A stretch of 64,000 bases of DNA. Origin: Flaccisagitta enflata. Its lineage: Eukaryota > Chaetognatha > Sagittoidea > Aphragmophora. Below, piece by piece: positions 52,491 to 64,000 of this stretch. Numbering within the stretch: the first letter of the stretch is position 1; every line of letters begins with the position of its first letter. Made by a program: the position numbers and the translations under genes. The notes under the pieces are model-generated. The model saw only the letters and a list, made by a program, of their open reading frames with translations. It made no database searches and was not told where the DNA came from. Where the stretch lies: contig OZ231126.1 of the NCBI GenBank assembly GCA_965153355.1, forward strand, positions 16,492,001 through 16,556,000. Reading direction: 5' to 3'.

Positions 52491-54215
52491 TTGTATGGTC
52501 TACCAAGGAATCAGTTGCAATCCTTACAGACCAATGCAAAACAGGACAAAATGTTAGACGATAGACTAAGAGATTTGATAAATATGATATCTTACCAGAG
52601 ATTATTCAAACCAGTCCAAATTAGCACTAAGAAAGATAGAGATTTTTATCATATTCAATTCAGAGATCAAGGACTGGATCATATTAATATAGGCCAAATA
52701 CTTAGGAATAAAAGTGTCACAGATAAAATTCCAATTTATTTTATTGATAAAGAGCCTCCTATAGTTGGATACAGATTTAATGAAAGTATTGCAGGAAAGA
52801 TATTCAATTATGATTATAATCAATTATAAGGAGGCCTTGTCGGAAGAATCGATTGGAAGTTTTGAAAGTGGTGACATTTAATGTAATTGCCAAAATTCCA
52901 TTTAAAAGGATGACCACTATGGTCATGTTATTACTGGAAATTTGGGAATTATAAAAGATGCATTATTGTTTTTATATAAAGACTTAAAAGGAAGAGTTGA
53001 TGAGACCAGGGCAAGTAACGTATCAATTAACGGATAAAAGACAGGATACTATCAATAGAGATATAGTTAATTTTTCAAAAAAAAAAATTGAAGTTCCAGA
53101 GTGTATGGGAGACCTACCTCTGATTTATTGGATACCTAAGATGCATAAAAATCCTATAGGCAATAGATTTATTGCAGGATCCAAATTTTGTTTAATCAAA
53201 ATGCTTTCAAAACACTTTTCTAAAGCTTTAAAATTACTTTTGCATCATATGAAAAATTATAATAAAACAGTTTTTGAAAGGACAGGGTTGAATCATTTTT
53301 GGATTTTGGATAGAATTTTTAGAAAAAATGAAATCTGAGAGGATCAATCATATGGAAACATATGATTTTTCCATTCTGTACACAGCCTTGCCTCATAGAG
53401 AAAAAAAACATAGATTTTCCGCTTTTTTTCAAAAAATTTTTTACAGGGAGGCAAGGCCATACATAAGTGTCAATATGCAGGGGGCTTATTTTAGTCCTTT
53501 AAAAGTCAGTGGTAGATTTTCTTTCAGATCTGAAGATATACAGGAGATTTTGGAATTTATTTTAGATAATATATATGTAAAATATGGAAAGGATGTGTAT
53601 AAGCAAATGATAGGAATACCTATTGGTCTTGATTCTGGACAGGATATAGCTAATCTGCTTTTATAATTATAGTTATAAAACAGACTATGTGGGGGAAATT
53701 TCTAAGGTAGATCTTCCTTTAGCAAGAAAATTTAAGCTTAATGAAAGATATATAGATGATCTTTTTGTAGCTAATTTTCCGACCTTCAGGGATCATATCT
53801 ATAGAATATACCCTCGAGACCCAGAAATTAAATTAGAATCTAACAATACTCTTGAGGTAACATACTTAGATTTAAAAATCAAATCAGAAAATTCTATACT
53901 TAATTTTTCTGTCTATGATAAACGTGATGATTTTTCTTTTGATATTGTTAATTTTCCATTCATAGACAGCTGTATACCAAAAAATCGGCCTTGGGAGTTT
54001 TTTATAGCCAATTGATAAGATTTGCTAGATTATCATCAAGATATGCGGATTTTTTAATCCGAAGCAAAACTTTGGTGGACAAACTTATGACCCAAGGCTA
54101 CAAAATTATTGATTTAGGAAGACTAACATCTAGATTTTTTAAAGAAAAACATGATGTACTAATAAATTATAATATTCCTAGTACAGATGACTTTATCAAA
54201 AATATTTTTGATTAA
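52491..54215 (+). pseudogene. Penelope-like reverse transcriptase, frameshifted
   Basis: Five successive frames carry one RT: 52491-52829 (N-terminal part), 52997-53338 (IPKMHKNPIGNRFI), 53328-53666 (YDFSILYT, motif A; IGIPIGLDSG, motif B), 53689-54015 (RYIDDL, motif C; YLDLKI) and 53991-54215 (RFARLSSRYADF, thumb region). Each step needs a frame change or passes a stop, so the copy is dead, or the assembly has indels in A/T runs. The motif set resembles Penelope-like RTs common in invertebrate genomes; no GIY-YIG endonuclease is visible. The clade is uncertain. Confidence 0.7.
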
Positions 54216-54221
54216 AAAATT

Positions 54222-54460
54222 CTTGGGTGGGAGGCTATGAGAATCTTTTTGACCCACTTGTCGCAGACCATAGCCAAACACCTTCTTTAAATATCAGGGG
54301 AGGAAGGCGTTGTGTATAATGCCCCTCAAAAAATTCTTTTATTATTTTCCAACATTTCTCTAATATTTTTTAATATTTTTCAGAGGACAGTATTGGTGGG
54401 AGGCTATGAGAATCTTTTGACCTACTTGTTGCAGACCATGGCCAAACACCTTCTAGGTTT
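54222..54460 (+). repeat. Direct repeat downstream of the RT relic
   Basis: GGTGGGAGGCTATGAGAATC with GCAGACCATRGCCAAACACC occurs at about 54226 and 54391. It may be the 3' UTR or terminal repeat of the Penelope-like element. Confidence 0.7.
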
Positions 54461-55440
54461 TTTATAGTTTTAATTGTAATTCCTAATATATTAAAAAAAT
54501 TTTTTCCTGTAATAAAGAATTTTGTAAATGATTGGGAAAACACATGATATTATTTTTTATGTCATGGCGTGTTCCTGATGATTTCTATATTCTACAAACC
54601 ATGCAGTGGAGGAAACCTTCAAGGTGTGCCCTACCTGTACTTGGGTCTTGGTGAGTATATACATGTGTATTTTTATATACAGGGCGAAACCCTTTTTTTG
54701 GGTACAGGACACCAACTGATGACCAGAAGCTGAATGGTTTGTTGTTATATTTTTATTAATTTTTATGGACATGTACAAAACCTTTTACCCCTCATGGTGA
54801 CCTATCATCCCATGATATATCTTCTCTGAAGATGAAGGCTCTTTTCCCTTTAATCACTAAGAATTAGTTATAACCTTAACCAATTTTAGTACAAATTCAC
54901 CTTTCTCCCACCCCCCTAATTAGGATTAAGGGGCTCAGCTGGGGATATGGACACCTTGGTTCCTTTTTTTCAATTAGGTAATTTTAACCAAAATTGGGTC
55001 GAGTTGATGGTCCCGATCAATGCCAGAGGACAGCTCTAACAATACCCTTGTTTTATATATACCCTATATACCCTATATACAATACCCTTGTTATATATAT
55101 TTTTCTAAAATACACATTAAATTTGGTTTTAAATAGAAGAAATATGACACATTTAGTAAAAAGTATATACCTGAGAAATTTTTATAGCGTTTCAAAAAAA
55201 CATATTCTAGGTATGTATGTGTATGTAATGGAAGCTTAAACTATATAAATGTCCATATTTCTTTCAGATTTTCTTTAAAGTTTAATGTTTCTTATTTGGA
55301 TAATTGTATGAGTTTTATATAGGATGAATTGTCGCACACATCACAATAACTTGATTGGGTATACAATGATAATGCACTAATTCAATAAGAATATCCACTA
55401 CAAATGACCCTAAAATTGTTGTGTTGTGAATAATGGCCGC
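54461..55440. other. Unassigned sequence
   Basis: No gene recognised. ATAACTTGATTGGGTATACAATG at 55350 also occurs at 51715. Confidence 0.4.
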
Positions 55441-55454
55441 CTGCAGGCGACCTT

Positions 55455-55790
55455 AAAGCCTATCCTCATAACCACGGGGCTCATAACCGCGGGGCTCATA
55501 ACCATGGGGTACATAATCGCAGGGCATATAACTGCGGGGCTCATAACCAGGGGCTTATAATCAAGGGGCTCATAACTGCAGGGCTCATAATCATGGGGCT
55601 CATAACCATGGGGCTCATAACCACGGGGCTCATAACCAAGGGGCTCATAACCACGGGGCCCTCATCACCACAGGCCCTCATAACTACGGGACCCTCACAA
55701 CCGCGGCCCTCATAACTATGACAATCAACACCGTGACCCTTATGACCACAGTCTCATAACCGTGGCCCTCATAATCCCAGCCCTCATTAC
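55455..55790 (+). repeat. 18-bp tandem repeat GGGGCTCATAACCACG
   Basis: About 17 degenerate units of CATAACCRYGGGGCT. Confidence 0.85.
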
Positions 55791-56940
55791 CTTGTGACAG
55801 ACTTATGGAAAGAACTGGGTGGCGTGATGGACATTTGGAGAAAACTGGGTAGTGTGACAGACATTCGGAAAAAGCTGGGTAGTTTGACGGACATTTGGAA
55901 AAAGCTGAGTGGTGTGACTGACATTCAAAGAAAACTGGGTGGTGTGACGGACATTCAGAGAAAACTGGGTGGTGTGATGGACATTTGGAAAAAGCTGAGT
56001 GGTGTGACGGACATTTGGAGAAAACTGGGTGGTGTGATGGACATTCGGAGAAAACTGGGTGGTGTGACAGACATTCGGAGAAAACTATGTAGTGTGACGG
56101 ACATTTGAAAAAAGCTGGGCAGTGACGGACATTCAGAGAAAACTGGGTGGTGTAATGGACATTTGGAGAAAACTTGGTGGTGTGACAGACATTCAGAGAA
56201 AAGTGGGTGGTGTGACGGACATTTGGTAAAAGCTGAGTGGTGTGACAGACATTCAGAGAAAACTGAGTGGTGTGACAGACATTCCCAGCAAACTGAGTGG
56301 TGTGACGGACAATTGGAAAAAGCTGAGTGGTGTGATAGACAATCACAGAAAACTGGGTGGTGTGAAGGACATTTAAAGAAAACTGGGTGGTGTGACAGAC
56401 ATTTGGAGAAAACTGGGTAGTGTTATGGACATTCGGAAAAAGCTGGGTAGTGTGACAGACATTTGGAGAAAACTGGGTAGTGTGACGGAAATTCGGAAAA
56501 AGCTGGGTAGGATGACAGACATTTGGAGAACACTGGATGTTGTGACGGACATTTGGAGAAAACTGGGTGGTGTGACGGACATTTGGAGTAACCTGGGTGG
56601 TGTGACGAACATTTAGAAAAAGCTGGGTGGTGTGACGGACATTTAGAAAAAGCTGGGTGGTGTGACGGACAATCGGAGAAAACTGGGTGGTGTGACGGAC
56701 ATTCGGAAAAAACTGGATAGTGTGACGGACATTTGGAGAAAACTGAGTGGTGTGACAGACATACGCAGAAAACTGGATAGTGTAACGGACATTCGGAGAA
56801 AACTGGATATTTGACAGACGTTCGGAAAAAGCTGGATAGTGTGACGGTCATTCAAAGAAAACTAGATAGTGTGACGGACATTGGGAGAAAACTGGATAGT
56901 GTGACGGACATTCGGAAAAAGCTGGGTAGTGTGATCGACA
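55790..56940 (+). repeat. 36-bp minisatellite, about 32 units
   Basis: Unit GTGTGACGGACATTYGGA then GAAAACTGGGTG. Units come in GAGAAAACTGG and AAAAAGCTGGG versions, often alternating. The 12-codon period leaves frames open on both strands (VTDIWRKLGG on plus, HHPVFSECPS on minus); I see no start, splice or domain evidence for a protein. Confidence 0.9.
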
Positions 56941-57441
56941 TACACATGCAAGCACGCATGCACGCACGCATGCACGCACGCATGCACGCACCGACGAACG
57001 GACAAACGGACGGAGAAAATCCAATGATATAGTGATACACTATTGTGTTACACAATAACGCTTGGCTTGACATGGCTTTAAACCAAGAGACAGATAAAGG
57101 AGATCAAGAAAGAAAAAACAAAGAAAGCAACAAACAAACAAACAAACAAACAAACAAAGATATGAAACAAAGAGGAGGAATAAATCCATGTAGAAAAAAA
57201 AAAAGAAAAACAGAAAAAAAGAACAAAAATTGAAAGAATAAAAGAATGAAATAAAAAAAAGGGAAGATTGAGTGACAGAAAAATGTTGGAAAGGATGAAA
57301 ATCTTGTAGGGATGATATTTGCTTCTTTTGTTCTTTTACATAAAGTCCAGGATTTAAAGAAAAGGACTCGGCGACATTGGAAGAAAGCCTGAAAATTTGC
57401 ATACGGGGTCAGTTTTTTGTGCTGAAGAAAAAACGCGTTTT

Positions 57442-57810
57442 TAGTCGCGTGCACGCGACTCTAAAACCCGCTTTGTCGGTCCGTCCGTCCGTCCGTTGGT
57501 CCGTCTGTCCGTCCGTCCGTCCGTCACACTTTACTTTATTGTACTATATCGTCAACTCTTAGGTCATTTTAAGTCATTTTAAGTCATTTATTGTTATTCT
57601 AAGTCATTTTGAGTCAGTCTAAGTCATTTTAAGTCATTTTAAGTCATTTTAAGTTATTTTAAGTTATTTTTGGTTTTTTGGTTTTTTAGTCATTTTAAGT
57701 CAATTTTGGTCATTTTAGGTCATTCTAAGTCATTGAAAGTCATTCTAAGTCATTCTAAGTCATTCTTTGTCTGTAAGTCTCGCACGCGACTTATAGGTGT
57801 TGGCCTTGTT
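57442..57810 (+). mobile_element. HINE-like element (AAGTCATT-body type, full)
   Basis: TAGTCGCGTGCACGCGAC hairpin, GTCC core, CACACTTTACTTTATT, then about 20 copies of TTTTAAGTCA, CTCGCACGCGACTTATAGG, and end GTTGGCCTTGTT. Confidence 0.9.
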
Positions 57811-57813
57811 CAA

Positions 57814-58041
57814 AACAAGGCCGGATGCACGGCTACCCCAGTCGCGTGCGGGTGGGCAGGGGCCATAATTGAGGTCACTCCATCATTTGGGCAGGAGCAG
57901 TGAGGCCAAAAACCGCAAAAACCCAAAAAAAGTAAAGTGTGATGGACGGACGGATGGACAGACGGACGGACGGACGGACGGACGGATGGACCGACAGACA
58001 GACCGACAGAGTGGGGCGTAGAGTCGCGTAGCACGCGACTA
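57814..58041 (-). mobile_element. HINE-like element, type B (full)
   Basis: AACAAGGCCGGATGCACGGC, GTCGCGTGCGGGTGGGC, AAAGTAAAGTGTGATGG, GACG/GACC core, and hairpin GTCGCGTAGCACGCGAC then TA. Its 3' end abuts the 3' end of the preceding copy. Confidence 0.9.
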
Positions 58042-59461
58042 AAAATAACTTTGGAGTTGCACTGACGCCAAACGAATCGACCGATCGCCATAAAATCTTG
58101 GGTGAAGAAAAATATGCCTTTTTTCTACTTGCATGCAAAATTTCAGCCAAATCGGTTCAGTAGAAGCGTAGATATTGTTGTTTAAAGTCTAGACCTATTT
58201 TCAATAAAAGGGCTATGTTTCAATTTTGGGGGAAAATTTGGGTTTTTTGAACTAAAAGTCTGATATTGCTTTTAATTATCTATTTTACCCCAATTTACTC
58301 TAAAAACAAAACAAAAATTGAAGAAATTCCATGTTTTTTTATATTTTTGGCAAAAAAAAAAAACCAAAAAATTGAGTTTCAGAATTAAGGCCTGATTTTT
58401 GAAAAAGGCTAGTTCTCGGAAATATGGAAATTATTGGCGCCCACTTTGGGAATCATTAGTCATCAAGTGTACCAACTTATTCCCAAACTTTCAGAAGGGT
58501 ACGTCAACTCGAAAAAACAAAAAATCGTTTTAAAATTTGAAAAAAAAAGATCCAAAAATCTTGCATTTGTGGACTTCCTGGGACATTTGGTTATGCTTCG
58601 GCCAAACACTTCAAGCGATTTGCCTAAAATTTTGTATGCAAGTCGCTATATGTAAGGGGCATATCTGAGCCAAATTTCAGCTTATTATTCAAACCTTGAA
58701 TTTTTTCATACATCAAAGAGGGTAAAAAAATGCTAAATTTTGTTATTTTTGCTTTAGACTTTGATATGTTTTTTTGTCTTTTTGGGTTAGTGAACCCCTC
58801 TGAAATTTTGGAAATAAGTTGGTACACTTGATGGCAACAGATTCACAAAGTGGGCACCATTAATTTCAATATTTTCCTTGAACTAGCCCCATTTGAAGAC
58901 CCGGCCTAAATTTTGAAACTCAATTTTTTGTTTTTATGGCCAAGAAATGAAAAAAAACACCATATTTTTTAAATTCTTTTTTTTTTTGGCTTTTTAGGTC
59001 AATTAGGATAAAATCAATGTCTGAAAATAATTTCAGACTTTTAGCTCAAAAAACCAAAATTTTACCCAACAATTGAAACAAAGCCCTTTTTTTTTTGAAA
59101 ATAGGCCTAGACTTTAAACAGCAATATCTCCGCTCCTACTGAATCGATTTTGCTGAAATTTTGCATGCAAGAAGAAAAAAGGCATATTCTTCTTCACCTC
59201 AAATTTTAAAGCGATTGGTCAATTTGTTTGGCGTCAGTGCAAGTTCAAAGTTATTTTTTTGAAAAAAAAGTGTTTTTTTTTTGTAGGGTATATCAAAAAA
59301 TCAAACGTGTACCCTGTCTAGTCTAGTCTAGTCAGCATGAAAAACTGACTCGTATGCAAATTTTCAGGCTTTCTTCCAAAGTCGCCAAGATCTATTCTTT
59401 TATTCCTTTTAGAGACTGGACTAATACTAAGACTTTTCAGGTCAAGGATAAGGTTTATGTA

Positions 59462-60199
59462 CAGTAGATGTCGTCTAGACTTGGAAATACAAGAGAATTC
59501 ACATTGAGACAACAAATGAATACAGAGGAATAATTGTTATTTAGAATATAAACTAATAACAAGGCCGGATACACGGCCATCAGTTGCGGACGGGTGGGCA
59601 GGGGCAGAAATGCGCATTTTCACATTTTTCGACTCGTGCTCACCAACGGACCGACCGACGGACCAACCGACGGACGGACGGACAAAGGCTCTTATAGAGT
59701 TGCGTGTCCGCAACTAAAAAGATGCTTTATTGACAATGGGTGTTGGTTGCCATGGAAACACATTTCCATGTATTCCTGCTAGAATATCAATACTTTGGAA
59801 AATTTTTTTGAAGGAACATTATTTAAAATCAAATTTGCTACAACTTTCCCACAGTATGTTCTGTAAGAATGTTGCTCGTTAAGCTGTTGCTAGGGAGCGT
59901 AACTATGTATGACAGCCCTGTGATGCTCCCTAGCAACCGCTAAACCAGCAATATTCTTACAGAACATATTGTGGGAAAGTTGTAGCAAATTTGATTTTAA
60001 ACAATGTCGCCTAAACAAAATTTCTCAACGTATTGATATTTCAGCAGGGAAACATTGAAATGTGTTTCCAAAGCAACCAACACCCATCGTCAATAAAGCA
60101 TCCTTTTATAAGTTTATATTCCAAATATCAGTCTTTTATGTTTATTTGTTTTCTCAATATGAATTCCCCCATATTTCCAAGTCTAGGCGACATCTACTG
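59462..60199. mobile_element. Palindromic MITE, TA target duplication, with HINE in one arm
   Basis: Ends CAGTAGATGTCGTCTAGACTTGG and its inverse, flanked by TA at 59460-59461 and 60200-60201. The arms meet near 59915 (GTTGCTAGGGAGC / GCTCCCTAGCAAC). The left arm is broken at 59557 by a HINE; the right arm shows the uninterrupted sequence. Confidence 0.88.
59558..59716 (-). mobile_element. HINE-like element, type A, in a MITE arm
   Basis: AACAAGGCCGGATACACGGCC, CAGTTGCGGACGG, GACC/GACG core, and hairpin GTTGCGTGTCCGCAAC then TA. The other MITE arm gives the empty site, so its ends are well defined. Confidence 0.92.
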
Positions 60200-60262
60200 T
60201 AAACGAGCATGAACACGAATGTTTCAGGGAACACGCGCATTCGAATCCACTCATGAATTTTA

Positions 60263-61841
<1,579 letters not shown>

Positions 61842-62276
61842 CTGTGGAGTAAATTCAAAGCTGTAGTTAAAGTGCGTTTGCGATTAGCTTCTTATGCGGA
61901 TTTTTCATCTGGATATCTATATAAGACGGCAAACTTATGATGGAAAATTGAGCGTTTCACCATACTTTTTGCATCATTATCAGAACAATAATGAAACTGG
62001 ATTGCTTTCATTGGATAAATTTCTAAAAAGATACTTGGTGAGTATGATTTTATGATATTCTCACCTAAAAAGTAATTTGAACTATGCAATTCTTATGAAA
62101 ATTGAAAAAAAAGATGAAAATGATGATTTTTAGCAAATTTCTGCTTACACTTTTATCTATTTTCTGAGGTCGAAATTCTAAGAAAGCCAGGCACAGGGAA
62201 ATTTTGCATTTTGAAAAACTTAGTTCTCTCCGCAATTGATTTGGGAAGAGAACTATGTTCTTGCTTTTTGTATTTT

Positions 62277-62435
62277 TAGTTGAGGACACGCAACTCTATA
62301 AGAGGCTTTGTCTGTCCGTTGGTCGGTTGGTCGGTTGGTCGGTCCGTAGTGGTGATTGAGTCGAAAAGTGGGAAAACGCGCATATCTGCCCCCGCCAACC
62401 CGTCCGCAACTGGTGGCCGTGTATCCGGCCTTGTT
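62277..62435 (+). mobile_element. HINE-like element, type A (full)
   Basis: TAGTTGAGGACACGCAAC, GTCC/GTTGGTCG core, GTCGAAAAGTGGGAAAACGC, GTCCGCAACTGG, end GTATCCGGCCTTGTT. Confidence 0.9.
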
Positions 62436-63180
62436 TCATCTTCTATGCAAATTTAGAATTTCGACCAGCCTCCTGTGAGTGACCAAAAATAAAAAAAAAA
62501 GGAATTTTCAGAAATTTCTTTTTAGTATCATTGGCTTAACTTGGTCCTCTTGCTAAGTAAATGCAATTTTTTCTTTTTAACACTATATCTGACCCATCTC
62601 AATCACTTTTATTCACTTGTTTTTGCATTTTTATTCATTCATTTTTTCCATTTTGACTTTCTTTAAAACACAAATGTTGCCCTTGGGGGGATTCCGTCAT
62701 AAGGACATATTAAAAGGGAATGGTCGTTGCAACATTGCCTTAGCTCTAGTAATTACAGGGACTTTAAATCAGACTGACTTATTATAAACCTTTATAGCTG
62801 GAAAAATACTTGGAAAAAAGTTTTCAAATTTATAGTGTTTGTTGGTAATATGCTACCATTTTGTTATGCAAAATCTAAATATCAAGCAATCGATGATTGA
62901 AAGTCAGCATTACTTTGAATAAAGCTACCATTTTTGTGGCCAAGTCACTTTTCAGTAGTATTTCTTCAGAGTTAGTGTTTTGTCAGCCAGCTATTTTCAA
63001 GGTAATTGACTTAGAATGCATTGGTTGGTCAAATCAAAGATCATTGTTTAAACACCCGATAATCTACAAATGGTCTTTCAATTAAGACCAGTCTCAAGGT
63101 TCTAGGTTTATATGTATGTTTATATGTGTTGTTTGATAGTTTCTCTGTTTATATGTATTGTCAGGTAAGCTTTTTGTTTG
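62436..63180. other. Unassigned AT-rich sequence
   Basis: No gene recognised; 5' exons of the CD225 gene should lie in or beyond this part but were not identified. Confidence 0.4.
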
Positions 63181-63187
63181 TCAGTAG

Positions 63188-63320
63188 TAAAGGATAGTTG
63201 TGAGCAATCCGGAGTGGGCACCATTGAAGGCTTGCAAGGCTTTCATCCTTTGTATGTTGGAGAATTCTGGCCTCCTTTTATAAGAGCAATGTTGTTTGAA
63301 CTTTCATATGTATGGAAATC
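63188..63320 (+). repeat. Dispersed 120-bp repeat, copy 3
   Basis: Same blocks as copy 1 in the same direction, with TCAGTAGTAAAGG before it as in copy 2. Confidence 0.85.
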
Positions 63321-63479
63321 ATGTGCTGATAAAGAAACAATAAGGACTCAAATGATTTGACTTTGCCTTTTATTCAACCTTTTGCTGATTTCCAACAATA
63401 AAGCACCCAATACTGAAATTTGGCATAACAAAATGGTAGCATATTACAAATATACACCAAAAATTTCAAGAGTTTTTGG

Positions 63480-63585
63480 GCAGCGGCCCCGAAGGGGACG
63501 AAGTCCTGTAGAACACAGGGGGACTTTCGTTCGTCCATCCGTCCGTTCGTTCGTCCGTCTCTCCGTCCGTGTGTCCCCCCCAGGC
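63480..63585 (+). repeat. GCGGCCCC-family end with GTCC core
   Basis: GGCAGCGGCCCCGAAGGGG, GTCCTGTAGAACACAGGG, then TTCGTCCATCCGTCCG repeats. Confidence 0.75.
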
Positions 63586-63800
63586 CCTCTAAGGCCTGAA
63601 ATCTGCCCTCTTAGCCCTCTCATGCCTGAAATCTGCCCTCTCAGGCCTAAAATCTGCCCTCCCAGGCCTGAAATCTGCCCTCTCAGATTCAAGGCCTGAG
63701 AGCGCAGATTTCAGGCCTGAGAGGGCAGGTAACAGGTCTGAAAGGGCAAATTTCAGGTCTGAGAGGGCAGATTCAAGGCCTGAGAGGGCAGATTTCAGCA
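63586..63800. repeat. GGCCTGAAATCTGCCCTCTC minisatellite, inverted halfway
   Basis: About 20-bp units read GGCCTGAAATCTGCCCTC to about 63690, then GAGGGCAGATTTCAGGCC onward, so the array is a large palindrome. Confidence 0.85.
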
Positions 63801-63814
63801 AGCCTGTATATTCT

Positions 63815-63995
63815 TGAGTTTCCCCCCCCCCCCCGGTGGGGGGGGGGAAAAAAATCAAAGGGTCTGGAGATGGGGAAGAAAATCTAAGGGGGAAAAAAGA
63901 GAAAAAAAGGAAATTTGGGGAAAATATAACTTTTTACAGTACCAAATCATAAAACTCAATTAGTAGAACACAATTTAACACTATTCAAACCTTAA
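63815..63995 (+). repeat. Poly-C/poly-G dispersed repeat, copy 2
   Basis: A C run then GGTGGGGG, AAAAAATCAAAGG, TCTGGAG, and ATTTAACACTATTCAAACC; matches 35428-35590. Confidence 0.7.
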
Positions 63996-64000
63996 CTACA

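Larger units (their letters stand above)
57330..59430. mobile_element. Long fold-back element, arms split by two HINEs
   Basis: Left arm 57330-57441 (AAGCCTGAAAATTTGCATAC) and 58042-58650 (TTGCACTGACGCCAAAC) pair with the right arm 58660-59430 (GTTTGGCGTCAGTGCAA; GTATGCAAATTTTCAGGCTT). Two HINE-like elements (57442-58041) interrupt the left arm. The outer ends are not sharply defined. Confidence 0.75.

Noticed and set aside
54560-54740. CTGATGA and GAAAC core motifs suggesting a hammerhead ribozyme near the Penelope-like relic
   Set aside because: Stems I and II cannot be formed around these cores in any permutation I tried; only a weak stem III is possible.
55684-56346. 220-codon minus frame as a repeat protein
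   Set aside because: It follows from a 36-bp minisatellite with a multiple-of-three period; no start context, splice sites or non-repeat part.
55790-56940. CRISPR-like appearance of regular repeats
   Set aside because: There are no unique spacers; units are contiguous minisatellite in a eukaryotic genome.

Overview
The window looks like a repeat-dense, AT-rich metazoan (invertebrate) genome fragment. Evidence: intron-containing genes with GT/AG junctions, animal gene families (an AGTRAP homologue, a germ cell-less/GMCL1 homologue, a rhodopsin-family GPCR, a CD225/dispanin-type membrane protein), many microsatellites, and several classes of eukaryotic transposable element. Two runs of exactly 33 N (16996-17028, 38693-38725) are assembly gaps. 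I cannot name the species.

Genes. (1) 2718-4301, minus: a complete four-exon AGTRAP homologue of 158 codons, which no long open frame reveals. (2) 14767-16626, plus: the first three coding exons of a GMCL1/germ cell-less BTB protein; its 3' exons are not visible and a gap lies 370 bp downstream. (3) 40559-46418, plus: TM4 to TM6 and a helix-8-like last exon of a class A GPCR. Its ICL3-TM6 intron carries a BEL/Pao LTR retrotransposon (41174-45792). TM1-3 and TM7 were not found. (4) 60263-61841, minus: three 3' exons of a CD225-domain protein.

Mobile DNA makes up most of the rest. About 25 copies of one non-autonomous family carry a terminal hairpin, a matching subterminal inverted repeat and a (GTCC)n core. 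This is the layout known for Helentron-associated elements (HINE/DINE-1-like). Other elements are long-inverted-repeat or MITE-like insertions with readable target duplications: TA at 5284-7375, 13668-14292, 30271-31529 and 59462-60199; 8 bp at 7636-9653 and 39683-40293. There is a Tc1-type transposase remnant (11121-13124), the 3' end of a LINE with a restriction-like endonuclease (to 10720), and a decayed Penelope-like reverse transcriptase (52491-54215). These are nested up to three deep.

Satellites. A 7.5-kb array (about 21820-29330) combines TTGGAATGRR microsatellite with about 12 copies of a 236-bp fold-back module and reverses orientation near 24337. A 36-bp minisatellite fills 55790-56940. 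A telomere-like 18-bp array sits inside a MITE at 11215-11555.

Layout: 0-5 kb AGTRAP; 5-14 kb nested DNA transposons and a LINE; 14.4-16.6 kb GMCL1; 17-21.8 kb repeats; 21.8-29.3 kb satellite; 29.5-39.5 kb nested HINEs and unassigned DNA; 39.5-46.4 kb GPCR with LTR element; 46.4-52.5 kb repeats; 52.5-54.5 kb Penelope-like relic; 55.4-57 kb minisatellite; 57-60.2 kb palindromes; 60.2-61.8 kb CD225 gene; then repeats to the end. All calls are by eye, without database search.
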